Source of the DNA: Saturnia japonica
Lineage: Eukaryota; Arthropoda; Insecta; Lepidoptera; Saturniidae
Assembly: GCA_033032175.1 (NCBI GenBank)
Contig: CM065324.1
Span: 3,596,001-3,660,000 of the forward strand
Length of the DNA stretch: 64,000 bases
Reading direction: 5' to 3'
Positions 45,697 through 58,500 of this stretch are shown here, in pieces. The position numbers and the translations under genes are program-made. The notes below the pieces were generated by a model. The model searched no databases. It was not told the origin of the DNA and saw nothing but the letters and a program-made list of their open reading frames with translations. Numbering within the stretch: position 1 is the stretch's first letter; each line of letters begins with the position of its first letter.

Positions 45697-45922
45697 AACC
45701 CTTAACTGGTATCATGGGGTATGTGAGTCCCCAACGTCCTTATTAAGATCTAACCGTCATAATTAGCTGAACATTTAAAGTAAATCTTTTCCTTATCTTT
45801 AAAACTAGTTGCATCATCGAGCTAGCAATAAAAACGGTAAGAGCAGTGAATATTGAAAATAAATCTGCCGATAATTGCAAAGTTTAGATGGTATAACCAT
45901 CCCACAACACCAGTTAAGGGTT
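45697..45922. mobile_element. Inverted-repeat element with AACCCTTAACTGGT ends
   Basis: 226 bp bounded by AACCCTTAACTGGT and its reverse complement ACCAGTTAAGGGTT. The match extends weakly inward (ATGGGG against TGGG). No coding sequence. MITE-like. Confidence 0.55.
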
Positions 45923-47002
45923 AAGGACAATTTATATATGTATCTAAATATCCATATTAATATTTCAATATTTTTTTGAGAACAACAGTGTTAATTCTAA
46001 ATAACAATAGAATTATATTTACACATATTCTGACTACATACAAATGTATGACATCGACTTAAAATTATCATAGAATCTAACGCTTTATGTATAGGATAAG
46101 GAACTACCTGTATGATGGCTAAAAGCCCTCCAAAAATATTTGCTTACGCTCAGGACCGGCCCTACAGGCGCCAAGTTCCATTGTCTAAATAGTAAAAAAG
46201 GGAATAAATCGCTTTTCACTTCTTAAAAGAATGGCGACATGCGTTATGAACATAATTCCGCCAGCGTCATGTGGTTAAAATTTAAACGAAAGGAATCGCT
46301 TTTCGATATGTTAATTGCGAACATGTTGCTAGTATGTGATGTATTGTATGGTATGCCTTATATTATGTTGAGACGTGCACGATTTGTGTCAAGTTCTATG
46401 CTTGCATGTGCAATTGGAATTGATTAGGGGTAAGCAATAAAGGGAGGCGCCATAATCAGATCTTGCTCCATCCTAAAACTTGTCTCGGACCGGCACTGAC
46501 CCAAGTTATTGTTCAGGTTATACCAATTGAAAGTTTTCATAATCCATAAATTTAAGGTCATTTCTACATCAGTAAGTTTTTTTCAAGTTATAGCTTTTTA
46601 TTACCCAAATATATATTTTTTTCTATAAAAAATTAAAAAATCATTCATTCATGGGTTAAAATATCCAATTTGATCGCTGATATGAATAAAAAAATAGAAA
46701 CAAAAAGAAACATAACGAACACAAAGTTACCTGCCTCTTCAATTTCTTTCATTTCCACTAAACTTATAAATGCTCGAGAAATAATTATTAGATTATTTTT
46801 AAAAATTAACAATAAAATTATCTTAAGATAATTAAAATCACAGATTTCATATTGATAACTTTAACTGGAATTAGACGTAACGCACACTTTAGAATGTTTC
46901 GAGTTTCATATATCACCAATTTCGGAACATTGAAATACAAAGAATATTCCAGAAGGACACATCACTGTATCATTGCATAAAAAAAACATCTTTTCACTTA
47001 AA
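45923..47002. other. Downstream region of the zinc-finger gene
   Basis: It holds the 3' flank of the zinc-finger gene. A possible minus-strand AATAAA is at 46597-46602, about 400 bases past the stop. A block at 46150-46495 is bounded by two GGACCGGC motifs and could be a repeat. Confidence 0.35.
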
Positions 47003-48323
47003 TCACTTTTTAATATCTTTGACTATCACTTTAGGATCAATCGGAATGATTTCTGTTAGTTTTTTCATTGTAAAACGCATAATCGTACCGCAAAACGGCA
47101 TTAGTGCTGTTACGTCCGCATAATTTTCTATCGGCGGTGGTTTTTTCCCGTAACTCGAATCGTTATATACTTCAACATCAGAATCGTCTGAATAAACCAT
47201 ATCTGGTAGCTTTGTCGTCGATTTCCTCGCTACCGTTTTAAACATTGGCAGTTTCGTTGTAGATTTCTTCGCGACCCTTTTCACTATCGGCATCGTCGGG
47301 ACGTCTTCGCCCTTTCTCTTGCTAGACGTGTCTTCTTGCGTACTCGTTCCAGGTAAAGCAGATGAATTCGTATAAACAAGCGGCAAGGAACCATGTACAG
47401 CGTTGTGATGAGTCTTCAAATCCCCGAGATACTTGAAATGGCTCTTGCAATGTCCGCAATGGTGGATGCCTCTATTCTGGCACTGCATCTTAAAGAACGA
47501 ATAATTTATTGGTATGTCCGGATGGTTAGAGTTATGATGCTCCTGCAAAGATTTCACGTCTAAACGCAACGCCAAACAAATGCAGCATTTAACCACAATC
47601 TCCCCCTTTTTAGCGAACTCCTGCGATTGGTTCTCGTGAACGTGGCCTTCTATTTCTGCTTCTGTTACATATTTCTCACAGTGCAAACACACCATGTAGA
47701 CATTTGGAGAGAGTGGTGGTTGTTTGGTTACAACGCGTTTATCGAGTAAAATTTTTTTAGGGGGTTCTTTCGGCATCGGTGTCAATTCCAACATTATTTG
47801 TGTTCCAGGATGCATCTTCTCTATGTGCCTTATGATAGTTCTCCTATGAGCCGTGAACGAACATACCTGACATTTGAAAGGTTTTAGGTTGTAATGTCTA
47901 TATAAATGAAATTTTAAAGTGCTTTCATACTTTGTAGTGAAGTTGCAGTACTGACAAGAGATAATATCTTCACTTTTTTTTTGTTTATCCACTTCTACAA
48001 GTATTTCTTCATCGTCCTCAGGTGCTGCTCGCTTCCTCCGCATTGACTCCTCGGGCGTAGGCACTCTCTCTTCGTATCGTACGACTAATAGTGAATTATC
48101 ACTATTATCTAAGAAATTGCTTTCATCTTCAACAGGTTTGGATGTCGGGATGTCTATTAAAAGCTTCTGTGATTGTATGACGCCCGCGACCCAAGAGGCT
48201 CGGACGTTAGGATCCCGAATAGCTTCAGTGGGCCTTGCAGACTGGCCTGTGTGTATATTTTTACAGTGGAACTGCGCTTGATGGTAGGTTTGGTAATAGT
48301 TCGAGCAGAGATTACAGCCCCAT
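47003..48323 (-). CDS. Zinc-finger gene, last exon
   Basis: Acceptor TTAATTTTAG at 48324; stop TAA at 47003. It begins WGCNLCSNYYQTYH...H...H, then VRASWVAGVIQSQKLLID (counterpart of the helix in the previous exon). Further fingers are ISCQYCNFTTK, FKCQVCSFTAH, MVCLHCEKYV, VKCCICLALRL and HHCGHCKSHFK. A Lys/Ser/Thr-rich region contains a tandem motif (VKRVAKKSTTKLP and FKTVARKSTTKLP). The end DPKVIVKDIKK is short and basic. Confidence 0.8.
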
Positions 48324-51300
48324 CTAAAATTAAAAGAATTTTTATAATCGTCAAACAATTGACACTGAAAGCTATTGTAATCATATTATTGAGATATGAA
48401 TTAAAACATTCTTTGTACGTTTGACTAATTGTAATTATCAAAAAAATCAATTAAACAGGTGCAACTAAAATGAATCATTATTATCTATAGTAACATAAAT
48501 AAAATCGATAACAAAACAATAGATAGGAAATTTGTAAGTCATTGTCTGAAACATCCCTACAAAATCTCAATTATTTCCAACTTACAAAATATTCTACTTT
48601 GCTGTAAAGATATAGTTAGGATATAATATAAGCCTTATAAAATCAAAGAAAGCGATATACCTACCATTTTTCAATATACAGTGGTGGTCGTATAATTAGA
48701 AACTTCAACGCAATCGTTTTAATTTTGAAATTAAACAATAAATAGGACAACAATATGTTCAAAGATTTATCATTTATTAGAAAAACAATATATACCCCAA
48801 TACACAAGTGCAGTTTCAATATTACATTACGGACAAACATTTAAATCAGTTTTAAGATATGAACAATAATGGTCGACTAATTAGAAACAACAACAAAAAA
48901 GTATAAAAAACAATATTTTTTTAAGTATTAGTAATTAGTATTGTTATTTACGAATTAGCTACTATCCACAGCCTACCAATAGTTATAATTAATATTTAGT
49001 GGCGTATCCCTTATTTTCAATAACAGCACTGCAACGACGTGGCATTGATTCAATCAATTTCATAAATTTTTCTAGGGCGATTGTATTCCATGCTTCAACG
49101 AATGCTTCATATAGTTCATTTTGACTGGTCTTACGTTTGAATGAGACTTTCTTTTTAACAATATACCAGAGATACGCTGTTCACTAAGGAAACATATGAC
49201 TCTGTTGGCCGTATGTTTAGGGTAATTGTCATGCTGAAAGATGCAGGTTACAGGCAAATGATCGTCCGAGTAGGGAATCATTGTGTGCTCTAAGATATTT
49301 TTGTATTGCCATTAATCCATTGTACCTTCAATCTTCCGAACGGGTCCAACTCCACATCCGAAAAACACCCCCAAACTTTAATGTTACGCCACCGTGCCTG
49401 ACTATACTCCTCGTGTATTTATAACTAAAAGCATTGTTTACAGGACGTCTAACATAGCGCTTTCCATCAAAATTTACCATATTTATTTTTGTTTCAGCTG
49501 AAAATAACACTTTTTTACATTCTCGTACCGTCCAATTAACATATTTTTTAGCGAATAATAATCGCTTCTCTCGGTGTTGCTTGGTAAGAAGCGGTACCTT
49601 TCGAGAGATTCTTCCAAACAATTTAGCTTCCACTAATCTTTAGCGTATCCGTCTTGACGAGATGTTTCTCGGGTCATCAGGCGAAAAAAAGCCTTTACTT
49701 GGGTCTTTTTTAGCAACACGAACGATTAGCGTATCTTCTCTTGGAGAGGTTTCTCTTGGCCGAACCTTCCTAAGAACATTTTCAGCAGTTCCATGTGTTT
49801 TATAATGATGGATTGCATTAAAAACTTTATTGACAGAAAAATTCAAATGCTCAGCTATTCTTCTGTACTTATGATCTATATGTAAATTAACAATTATTTG
49901 CCTAGTTGACGCGTCACAACTTTTATTTTTGCCTATTCAAATTTTGAATTACCGCCAAAATAATAGAAATAGTCCAAGAAAGAAGTGTTATTCTTTAATT
50001 TAAAAAAAAAGAACGAGCTATGGATGCTTTTTTAAAATGTTTCTAATTAGGTGTCCAAGCGGACAGTAACAGAAAATAAACTCCTACATGTGTAAGACTC
50101 AGTTTGTAATTAAAAGTAAGATATATTTTATATTTTATGCATTTAATGTGTTTTTTTATTTGAGTGGCTATATTATTGCATGATTATTAATTATTGAATG
50201 TGTATATTTTTTACGAAAATTTGTATGTTGAAATTATACTTTCTTTATTCATAAGAAGTGTTTCTAATTATATGACCACCACTGTAGATATTCATTATTT
50301 AAAATACTCCCATTTTTGTAAATATCAGGGAAACCACACCGTTGGACTATGGAGTGACAGTTTTATAATAACCTCTATATCGGCACGACCTAAAAACTCG
50401 TCTTTCATCAAAACCATTTCCCGGCCAATGTGTTCCCTCCTTCTTACGACATCGGGTTCTTCAAGTGTAACAACATGGAGAAATATTTATGCAAATCGGC
50501 ATATCAGCGGCTGGAATGGATTCCAACCTCTCGGTAGTCTTCGTTATGTTAGGATTATATAGTACCGTCAATGCGATGAGTTTATGCAGGCCTGCATAAA
50601 TAGAAACTGGATATGCATCAGCTGATCCCAAAATGCGACGTGCATAAACTAATCACTATGAGAGGCTTAACACAATACGCGTGATAGTTGCGACCCAGTC
50701 TGACTGTAAAGTCCTACAACCACGCCTGGCTATCATTTCCTCGTTGGTTACTCAGCAGAGTCCACTACGTGCAGAAGAGGTTGGCTTGGGCGTTTCACGT
50801 TTTAATATATTTATTATAGCCCGCGTCAACGCTAAATTAACAAAAAAAACGGACGTGACGTTGGTACAACGTGTACTAATTGCGCTAACCTCTGGAACTA
50901 GTCAGATCGGAAAAATTATTATTGCATTTTATAGCATACTAGCTGTGTCCGCGGCTGCTTTTGCGTAGAGTACAGAACGCTGTCGATCGCTCGCACGCGC
51001 GAATCGTGCTACCTCCGCTCCCGGTTATTTTATAGAGAAAAATGCTTACTGCGGGTGATCCTCAGAGGATATACTCTCATTGAATTTTGACGTAAGTCAT
51101 TTAAGAGCTGTAATTGATTACCCATTACCATTTTATTTATTTAAACGGAACCTTAACTCTTTATCTGCAATAAAAGTCGCCAAAGTCACTCCTTATAAAA
51201 TCAGCTATCAGCCAGTGAAAGGCCCGTCAAAATGCGGTCCAACCTTTTCTGAGATTACCAAAATACAGCCGATAGATAAAAATTTGTTGCATTCAGTAAA

Positions 51301-54300
51301 GAGCTGACATTACAAACAGACACTTCAATTTTATTATTATTTTGAGTAATTTTATATAGGCTATATACTATATAACTTCACGCTACGACTCTAAGAGCGG
51401 AGCAGTAAACATTAACAACAAGCAATGTAGTATGTATGGAGATGTATGCAAGTACAGGAAGTGAGAATAACTTAACTGCGATAGTGGTGCGTGGTGCGTG
51501 ATGCGTAGGAGTGTATGTCGATTAAACTTACACGGATGTTGACCGTAAAATGACGTACCTAACTGCGCGATACGTATTTCGAACAGAACCATGATTTTCA
51601 GAATAAATTTGTACAATTTGGAAGCGTTGTTAAAACGTCTTTTCATGTTGAAATGCCAAATAAAGCTAAACATAAATCACTTGACAGCTAACAAAATGGC
51701 CGCCAGTTAAAAATGTTTTACCAACTTAAAGTGTAGATGCACTCTCACGCGTGAATATCTCTTTCTCTTACAACTCGTGGCTACTCTTAGTTAGTGTGTT
51801 GCTAGTTTTTAAACACTTCACATATGTGTTGTATGATTAAAAAAACAAATGATTTATAAAATTTTAATTTCATAATATTTACTTTTATAGAAAAGGATGT
51901 ACAAAAATATACTTTATAAGCACAATTAACTTTGTAAAAAAACTGGCTTTTAAAACTTAAATGATTATTAGTTTTTTATGATTAAATGAATAATATAATA
52001 AAATTTAAATATAAACAATATTGAATTGGCTTGAATAATGCTCTCGCGCTTCCTCGCACAGCGGAACTTTTAACAAGTCTGGTAGGATGTTTGGCCCGTC
52101 AGATTTGTCTGGCTCATTGGAAAATATTTTAAAATATCATAACTTAATAATATATATAAAATTCAGCCATCCTAAAATGATGAAATACCATAATTTTTTT
52201 TACGACTTTTAAAGTGTCTATCAACAGTTATGGCCCACAGGAGGTGTCTGGCAACTGTATTCGTTTTTTTATAACAATATCATATATGACGATAATTAAA
52301 AACTAGCCTTACTACTTTGACGTAAGTTAGCGTGGTATTTTTCCACCTTTGATACTGTAAAACGGCCCCGCTTTCAGCTTAGCGAGTATCCATTCCTTTC
52401 TATGTTGATGTTTTATTACCGAACCTAAAAATTATATCTTTTCTAAAATCACGTAAGTCTGGGGTGACTGGGATCTTGGACTATAATATCCAATAGATAC
52501 GCTCGAAAAACATAACCCTCCCTTTCGCAGTCGGGTAAAAAAGTAACTGACCTGATTTTTGCCAATTCGTTCTCCAGATGCTGTTTCATACCGTTCTCAT
52601 CTTTGTCACTATAATTGCATTTCGGACAGCAAAACTTCATGTCTGTGGGTGTGCCAAATTCTCCAAACGCGTTTTCCAAGTCGGCGACACTGAGTTTCGG
52701 GCCCTCCGGTATCGCATCCTTGTTCATTTGTCGCGATGGTCCTGCCGTCACTTTGCTGACAGTCAACTTCTGTTTGGCGATTTTTTCCTCGTTGATTTTG
52801 ATCAGGTTCTCCTGATGTTCCAAATATTCCGTGACCCATTTCTCGATGTTCGCATTACTTGGTAGTTTTATCGGATCTTGGAACGACCTCTTATGCTCCG
52901 AGGACATATGCTCGTTCAGACCGCTCAAATGGAATGCTTTGTAAGAACAAATACCACAACTGAATCTGTAACACAAAATTAATCTTATACTATTAAGTGA
53001 GCAATTCTTGTATATATTAATTAGGTCCTTACATATGAAATTAGCGTTTTGTCGTACTGACCACTTTGATCTGAAATATCTCCTCTTTGGTTAAGAATTC
53101 CAAATTCAAATGTATAAATTCATTTAGCTGTTTAGGTGTTGTTTTTTTTAAGACACTGAACAAAGCTCGGACGCCCAGATATTTTATTTAATCATAACAT
53201 GTTTAAACGACTTTAAAAAAAAGACGGAGGTTACTAAATTCGAAAGTTTTTTTTTATGGATGTTCAGTCCATAATCTCTTTGTTTAAGAACCGATTTGGA
53301 TGATTTTTTTTTTTGGATAGGGGATACCTAAAAGGTGGTCGAGTTTTAATTTAATTGGCATTGGACCTTAAATTTCGAAGATATACCAAGGAACTCTTCA
53401 AAATCGTTGAAGTTACATTTTTTTTTTTATTGTCTTATTATAGAGTTTTTTGAATCTATACAACGTTGCTACGCGCGCAACATTTGACAGAAGTTCGACA
53501 TGATGAAGTTAGCCATCAATGATTATTATTTATTTTGTACACATCTTTTTAATGTAATAAAAAATTGAATGTCTTTTTATTTTACAACTTTTTTTAAAAT
53601 GTGTAACAATAATTTAACTTTGTTTATAGGCTTTGTATATAATTAAATCTGTTCTTAATTATATGGCAATAATATTTATGTATACATACAGTGTTGAAAT
53701 TCTCAGAAACGGCTATAACGATTTGAATAAAACTTTGTATTTAAATAATGGTATACTTTTCATGTTTACCTACATAGATGATTACTTATAATAATCAACT
53801 AATCATCCGCTTAGCAAACAATTAACTAAGTAGGTAATATTCAACGTCTTAAACAATGATTTGCCATACTTTTTTAATATTATTACCATGTTTTTGCGTG
53901 TGTTTTTTTGTTAATTTGTGGCTTTCTGCATATTTAGGCAATTTTGCCAATGTCAAGTGTGACAATTACACACTATAGAAACAACTACAGCAACAATTGT
54001 TCAGACAAAAAAAGTGAAATTGTCAGTTGTCAAAAACTTGATGTTTAAGAGGTTTTTCAATACTATTGCAAAAATAAAATTGTGTAGTTTGATTTCAAAT
54101 CTGTTAATATGCGATCGCCTCGGGGATATATTTTGAAGTTGTTCATGGCAATGTCAATTATTTTCAGTTTATTTTTTTTGGTATATCTATAGGTATCTTT
54201 GTGTAAATGTTTTATTACTCAAATCCTGCATCGAATTTACCCATTCTTTATAAATGTTTGGCCTCCTAACCGTTCTCGCGTTATTATTTTTAGGCTCTAA

Positions 54301-55485
54301 GTTCCCTTTATTCCGTCATTTGTCCGCCACCTTGTTACTTACCGCTTTGAAGGTGAAAAGGGATCCCGTGTTGTTTAATTTGACAGCTATTTTTAAACAC
54401 CACTAATCAGCTGATTGAAGATAATTAACGTTTATGAGTAAGAAATATTGTTAAATTATCTATTACGTTTATTACGTCTACGTGACATTTAAAAAACGTT
54501 TACAAGTAAAGCCGTTGATTTTTGCAAGACCGAGCTAATCTTGGTCGTCCACGTATTACTAATAACTAGCGGTCGCCCTATGGTCCAAATTCGACCAGCG
54601 ACTATTTGATCATACTATTTTCTATTTGACATTTGCAGTATACATGAACCTAAACAATGAGTATTATCTACATCACTTTCTGTCACTTTTCGTTGAGTGA
54701 CAATGTCAATAGTTTGTGGGGTCTAAGTTCAACGGCACTGGTCGTGTTAGAGTTCGCAGTATTAATTTATTTCATTTAATATATTAGTAACAGATATTAT
54801 AGATAAATTTTAGCTTTCTGCACTCCATCTCCATATAATACTTTAACCATGCCAAATCTCAGTCTTGCGTGCATGCAATACGTTTAAAAAGGGGTACTAA
54901 GTTTTTGCTTCACGTATTAATATAATGATAATGTAAGGATCACATTACACACACACAGCCATTGTATTCCAAAATAAACATAGCTTATATTATGGTAACT
55001 AAACAACTGATATACCTACCATAAAACATATTAACACCAAAATGCAAAACTGACAATCGTGCTTAAAACAGAAAACCTCTCGGCTCAATAATAAGGCTTA
55101 CAGCGAAAGTATATTTTTATATAACGATAATTCGCAATAATGACCGAGTTTCTATTTCAAAACCATAAATTTACGTTACTCTATCTAAACCTTCTATTTC
55201 ATGTTATTCATCATACCTGATAATTTACTATTATTATTACATACATAGGTATACTGCGTTTTTTAATCCCACGGAATAATTTGACAATTACTAATGTCAA
55301 ACCTGAAAATAATGTTGTCACATGTTTTTTGTAGTGTTGTGCTACCCGTACATTTCACGTAACAATTATTTGAATCGTAAGATTTTAAATACTGAATTGA
55401 GGGGTTTTACTTTATTAATTGAAATATTTTGAGTCATTCAACATACCCGATAATTTACCATTATCATTATATAATCCAGGAAACT

Positions 55486-55516
<31 letters not shown>

Positions 55517-58500
55517 GGTGAACGAATTCCATAAAATACACATAAATAAATAACTCTTTGGTTGGCCCGCGAGAGACACGATTTCGTCTCCCTTACTTGA
55601 TATTCACATTTGGAAGGTTCAATATTTCTTTCAGAAAAGCTTATCAACAGGTATAATAACTCGTGCGGTTTTAGTAGTTCTGATTGGTGACATCACTATT
55701 TTAAAAACACAATAAAGTAGCAACACACGAAATGTAATTTCACTCTAAGGGAACATAAGACGAACTGTAATCATGACACTATAAAATGTATGTATGGCGA
55801 ACAAGTAACCAAAAAAATTTTAAAAAGAAATAATGTTTCGGTTGGCCCACGACAGACGCGATATTGTCTGCCTTATTCAGCCTTCAACTTTGAAGGGTTC
55901 AATGTTTCTTCAATAAAACTTATCAATAGGTATAATATCTCGTACATTTTTACGATTAGTTGGGATTGGTGACATCACTATTTTAAAAATACAATAAAGT
56001 AGTAACACATGAAATGTCATTTTACTCCGTGGGAATAAAAAACGCACTTTAGAATTTAACTCACCTCCTATATTTCAACTCTTCATACAAATGCGACTGC
56101 ATCGCTTGCTTGTTGTTCTCGATGACAACCTTGCAAAGCGAACACTTGTACATTATCCCGTTTGGTTCGCAAAACTGTCCATACTTCTTACATAAATCCG
56201 TGAGGCAAAGTTCCTCCACAATATCCACATCGACGTCATTTGTTTCTCGCTTGACTATGTTCAGGTCTACAGAGACAGCCGGTGCTGCTGCGACAACAGA
56301 AACAACTGGCGCTTGTATTGAAGAATCAGCTACTTCAGTTTTGACTTCAGGTCCCGATGGATTCGTCCTTTGTTTCTGTTTCATCCAAAGCGGTGTACCG
56401 TCCTCATCATTGGGCACCGACCCCTCCCTATAATAATAGTAGAATACATCCTGGTTCTTATCAGGATGCGAGTTTGTCTGATGTTTAGTTACATTCTCCA
56501 ACGTAGACGTCCTGAACGGACAATAAGTACATTTGTACTGCATTTTAGATTGGTGTACTTTCGAACAGTGCTCGGCGACTTCTGGTCGTAGCATACTCTT
56601 GAACCTGCAAAGTCCGCATTGCCATGGTTTTAGATCCATCGTAGGCGCGGATGACGTTGCTGCAGGAATGAGTCCAGCTGTAGACGAGTCTTCTCTCACC
56701 ACGACAGTGTGCCCACCACCGTGTATATTTATCATATGCACTTCTACTATTTGCCGTTTGTAATGATAATATGAGCATGAAGGGCAAGCGTAAAGCATAA
56801 TATCATGCATTTTCAAATGGTCAATTATAAGGGAGGCCGTGAGAGGCTTCTTATCGAGCTGCTGGTTTGCAGGACAATGGACGCAGTGGTATTCGCAAGT
56901 GTTGGAATGTAACGTCTCCCAGTGACATCGGAACATGTCTTCACTCAAAGAAATATAAGCACAGCCCTTAGAACCGCACGTGTATCTTTGGCGTTCTGGT
57001 ACGTATTTGGGATAGCGACTCGCAGTTTCAGGTGTTACTAAAGAAACGGATGTACTTGTATCAGAACGAACTTTGTCCTGCCCTCTTGTAGCTAGAGAGC
57101 TGGATGCAAGATTAAGCATCTTATCAAAATGTCTTTCGTTGGTTTCCAAATGCGGTACTGGGTTGACGGGCGCCGTATGATGGACCGGTTGTTGCTCCGC
57201 GTGCAACTGTAGATGTCTCACTAAGTTTAAGCGCACTTTTGTATTGAACTCGCATAATGAGCAATAAACGAAATCGTCGAGAATTGGAGTTATTGGCAAT
57301 TTATCTACATCCTGAGGTCCATAACGCCTCTTTTTCTGTGTTTCAGATGATGGTTTTCCCTCACTCGATGGTAAGTTTTTACCTTTGTATACCTTATGAA
57401 TTATATCACCTTTCGGGCCCAATGTAGTTAGCACAGTGTGGTTATTAATTTTGTGAACATATTTTACGTGTGTCTTCACTTTTTTCTCCGTTGAATAACT
57501 GGCATCACAAACGCCGCAAACGTAACTAGCCCCATTTTCCGCTTTATGATCTTGTGTGTAATGCTTTACAACGTCGTTACCATTGGACAACATTTTATAA
57601 CAAGGGTAATGTGCGCATCTATAACTTTTCGCTGATTTGTGCCCCAAACAAGCTACCATGTGCTTTTTAAAGCCAACCAAAGTCCGGCAACTAACTTTAC
57701 ACTTTGGGCATTTATATAATGACCCTGGGGCGACCTTTGCATGTGTTTCGACGGAAGAGACAGGATTATTAACAACATTATCGTCATTCGACAAATCAAT
57801 AAACAACTGCCTCGATTCACCATCATCGCTGTCTGAACAGTAAATGACTTCGGCCGAATCGAAGGATGATTTTTGTTCTTCAGGTTCCTTCTTTATAAGA
57901 CTAACTTCTTCGTTTACTTCTTTAGTGCTTTTCTGTTCAAGCAAGTGACTCAAAATGGGTATAGTAGGAGTACTTCTAGAACGATCCTCAGTTTCAAGTT
58001 GATTTTGATTAGAATCTGATACTGGAGATTCTTCGGTAATATTTTCTGTTTCTTTAGTCGGAGTATCGTATTGAACCAATTCACTTATGGTTACAACTTC
58101 AATGTCTCCAATCAGTTTTTCTAAGTCCAACGACCGTTCAGCTTCTCTCACTGGGTTATCTGTTACATTTGAAATTACATCTTCCACAGGAGTATTTATT
58201 TTATTGAAACTTGCCATAGGAAGAATTCTTAATTCAGATAAATTTTCCTAAAAAAATTGGAACATTATTAATGTTATTTATAGTGTTGTTTTATGTTTAT
58301 ATTACGATTAAAGGAAAATAGAATAAGCAACTGTATTGATCTCAATTAACATAGCACAGACAAAATCTTCACAAATAGGTAAGTAACGTATTGTGCACCG
58401 TTTATCGAATGTAATAAATGGACGAAAGTATAAAATACTAAGCTGGCCCCGCAAATGTTATTCTGTCCTTTGCAGTAGTCAACAACTAAACCACAGGCGC

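Noticed and set aside
58217..58217. Methionine MASFNK as the start of an independent gene
   Set aside because: The frame continues upstream to a good acceptor at 58248 whose phase matches the donor at 58759.
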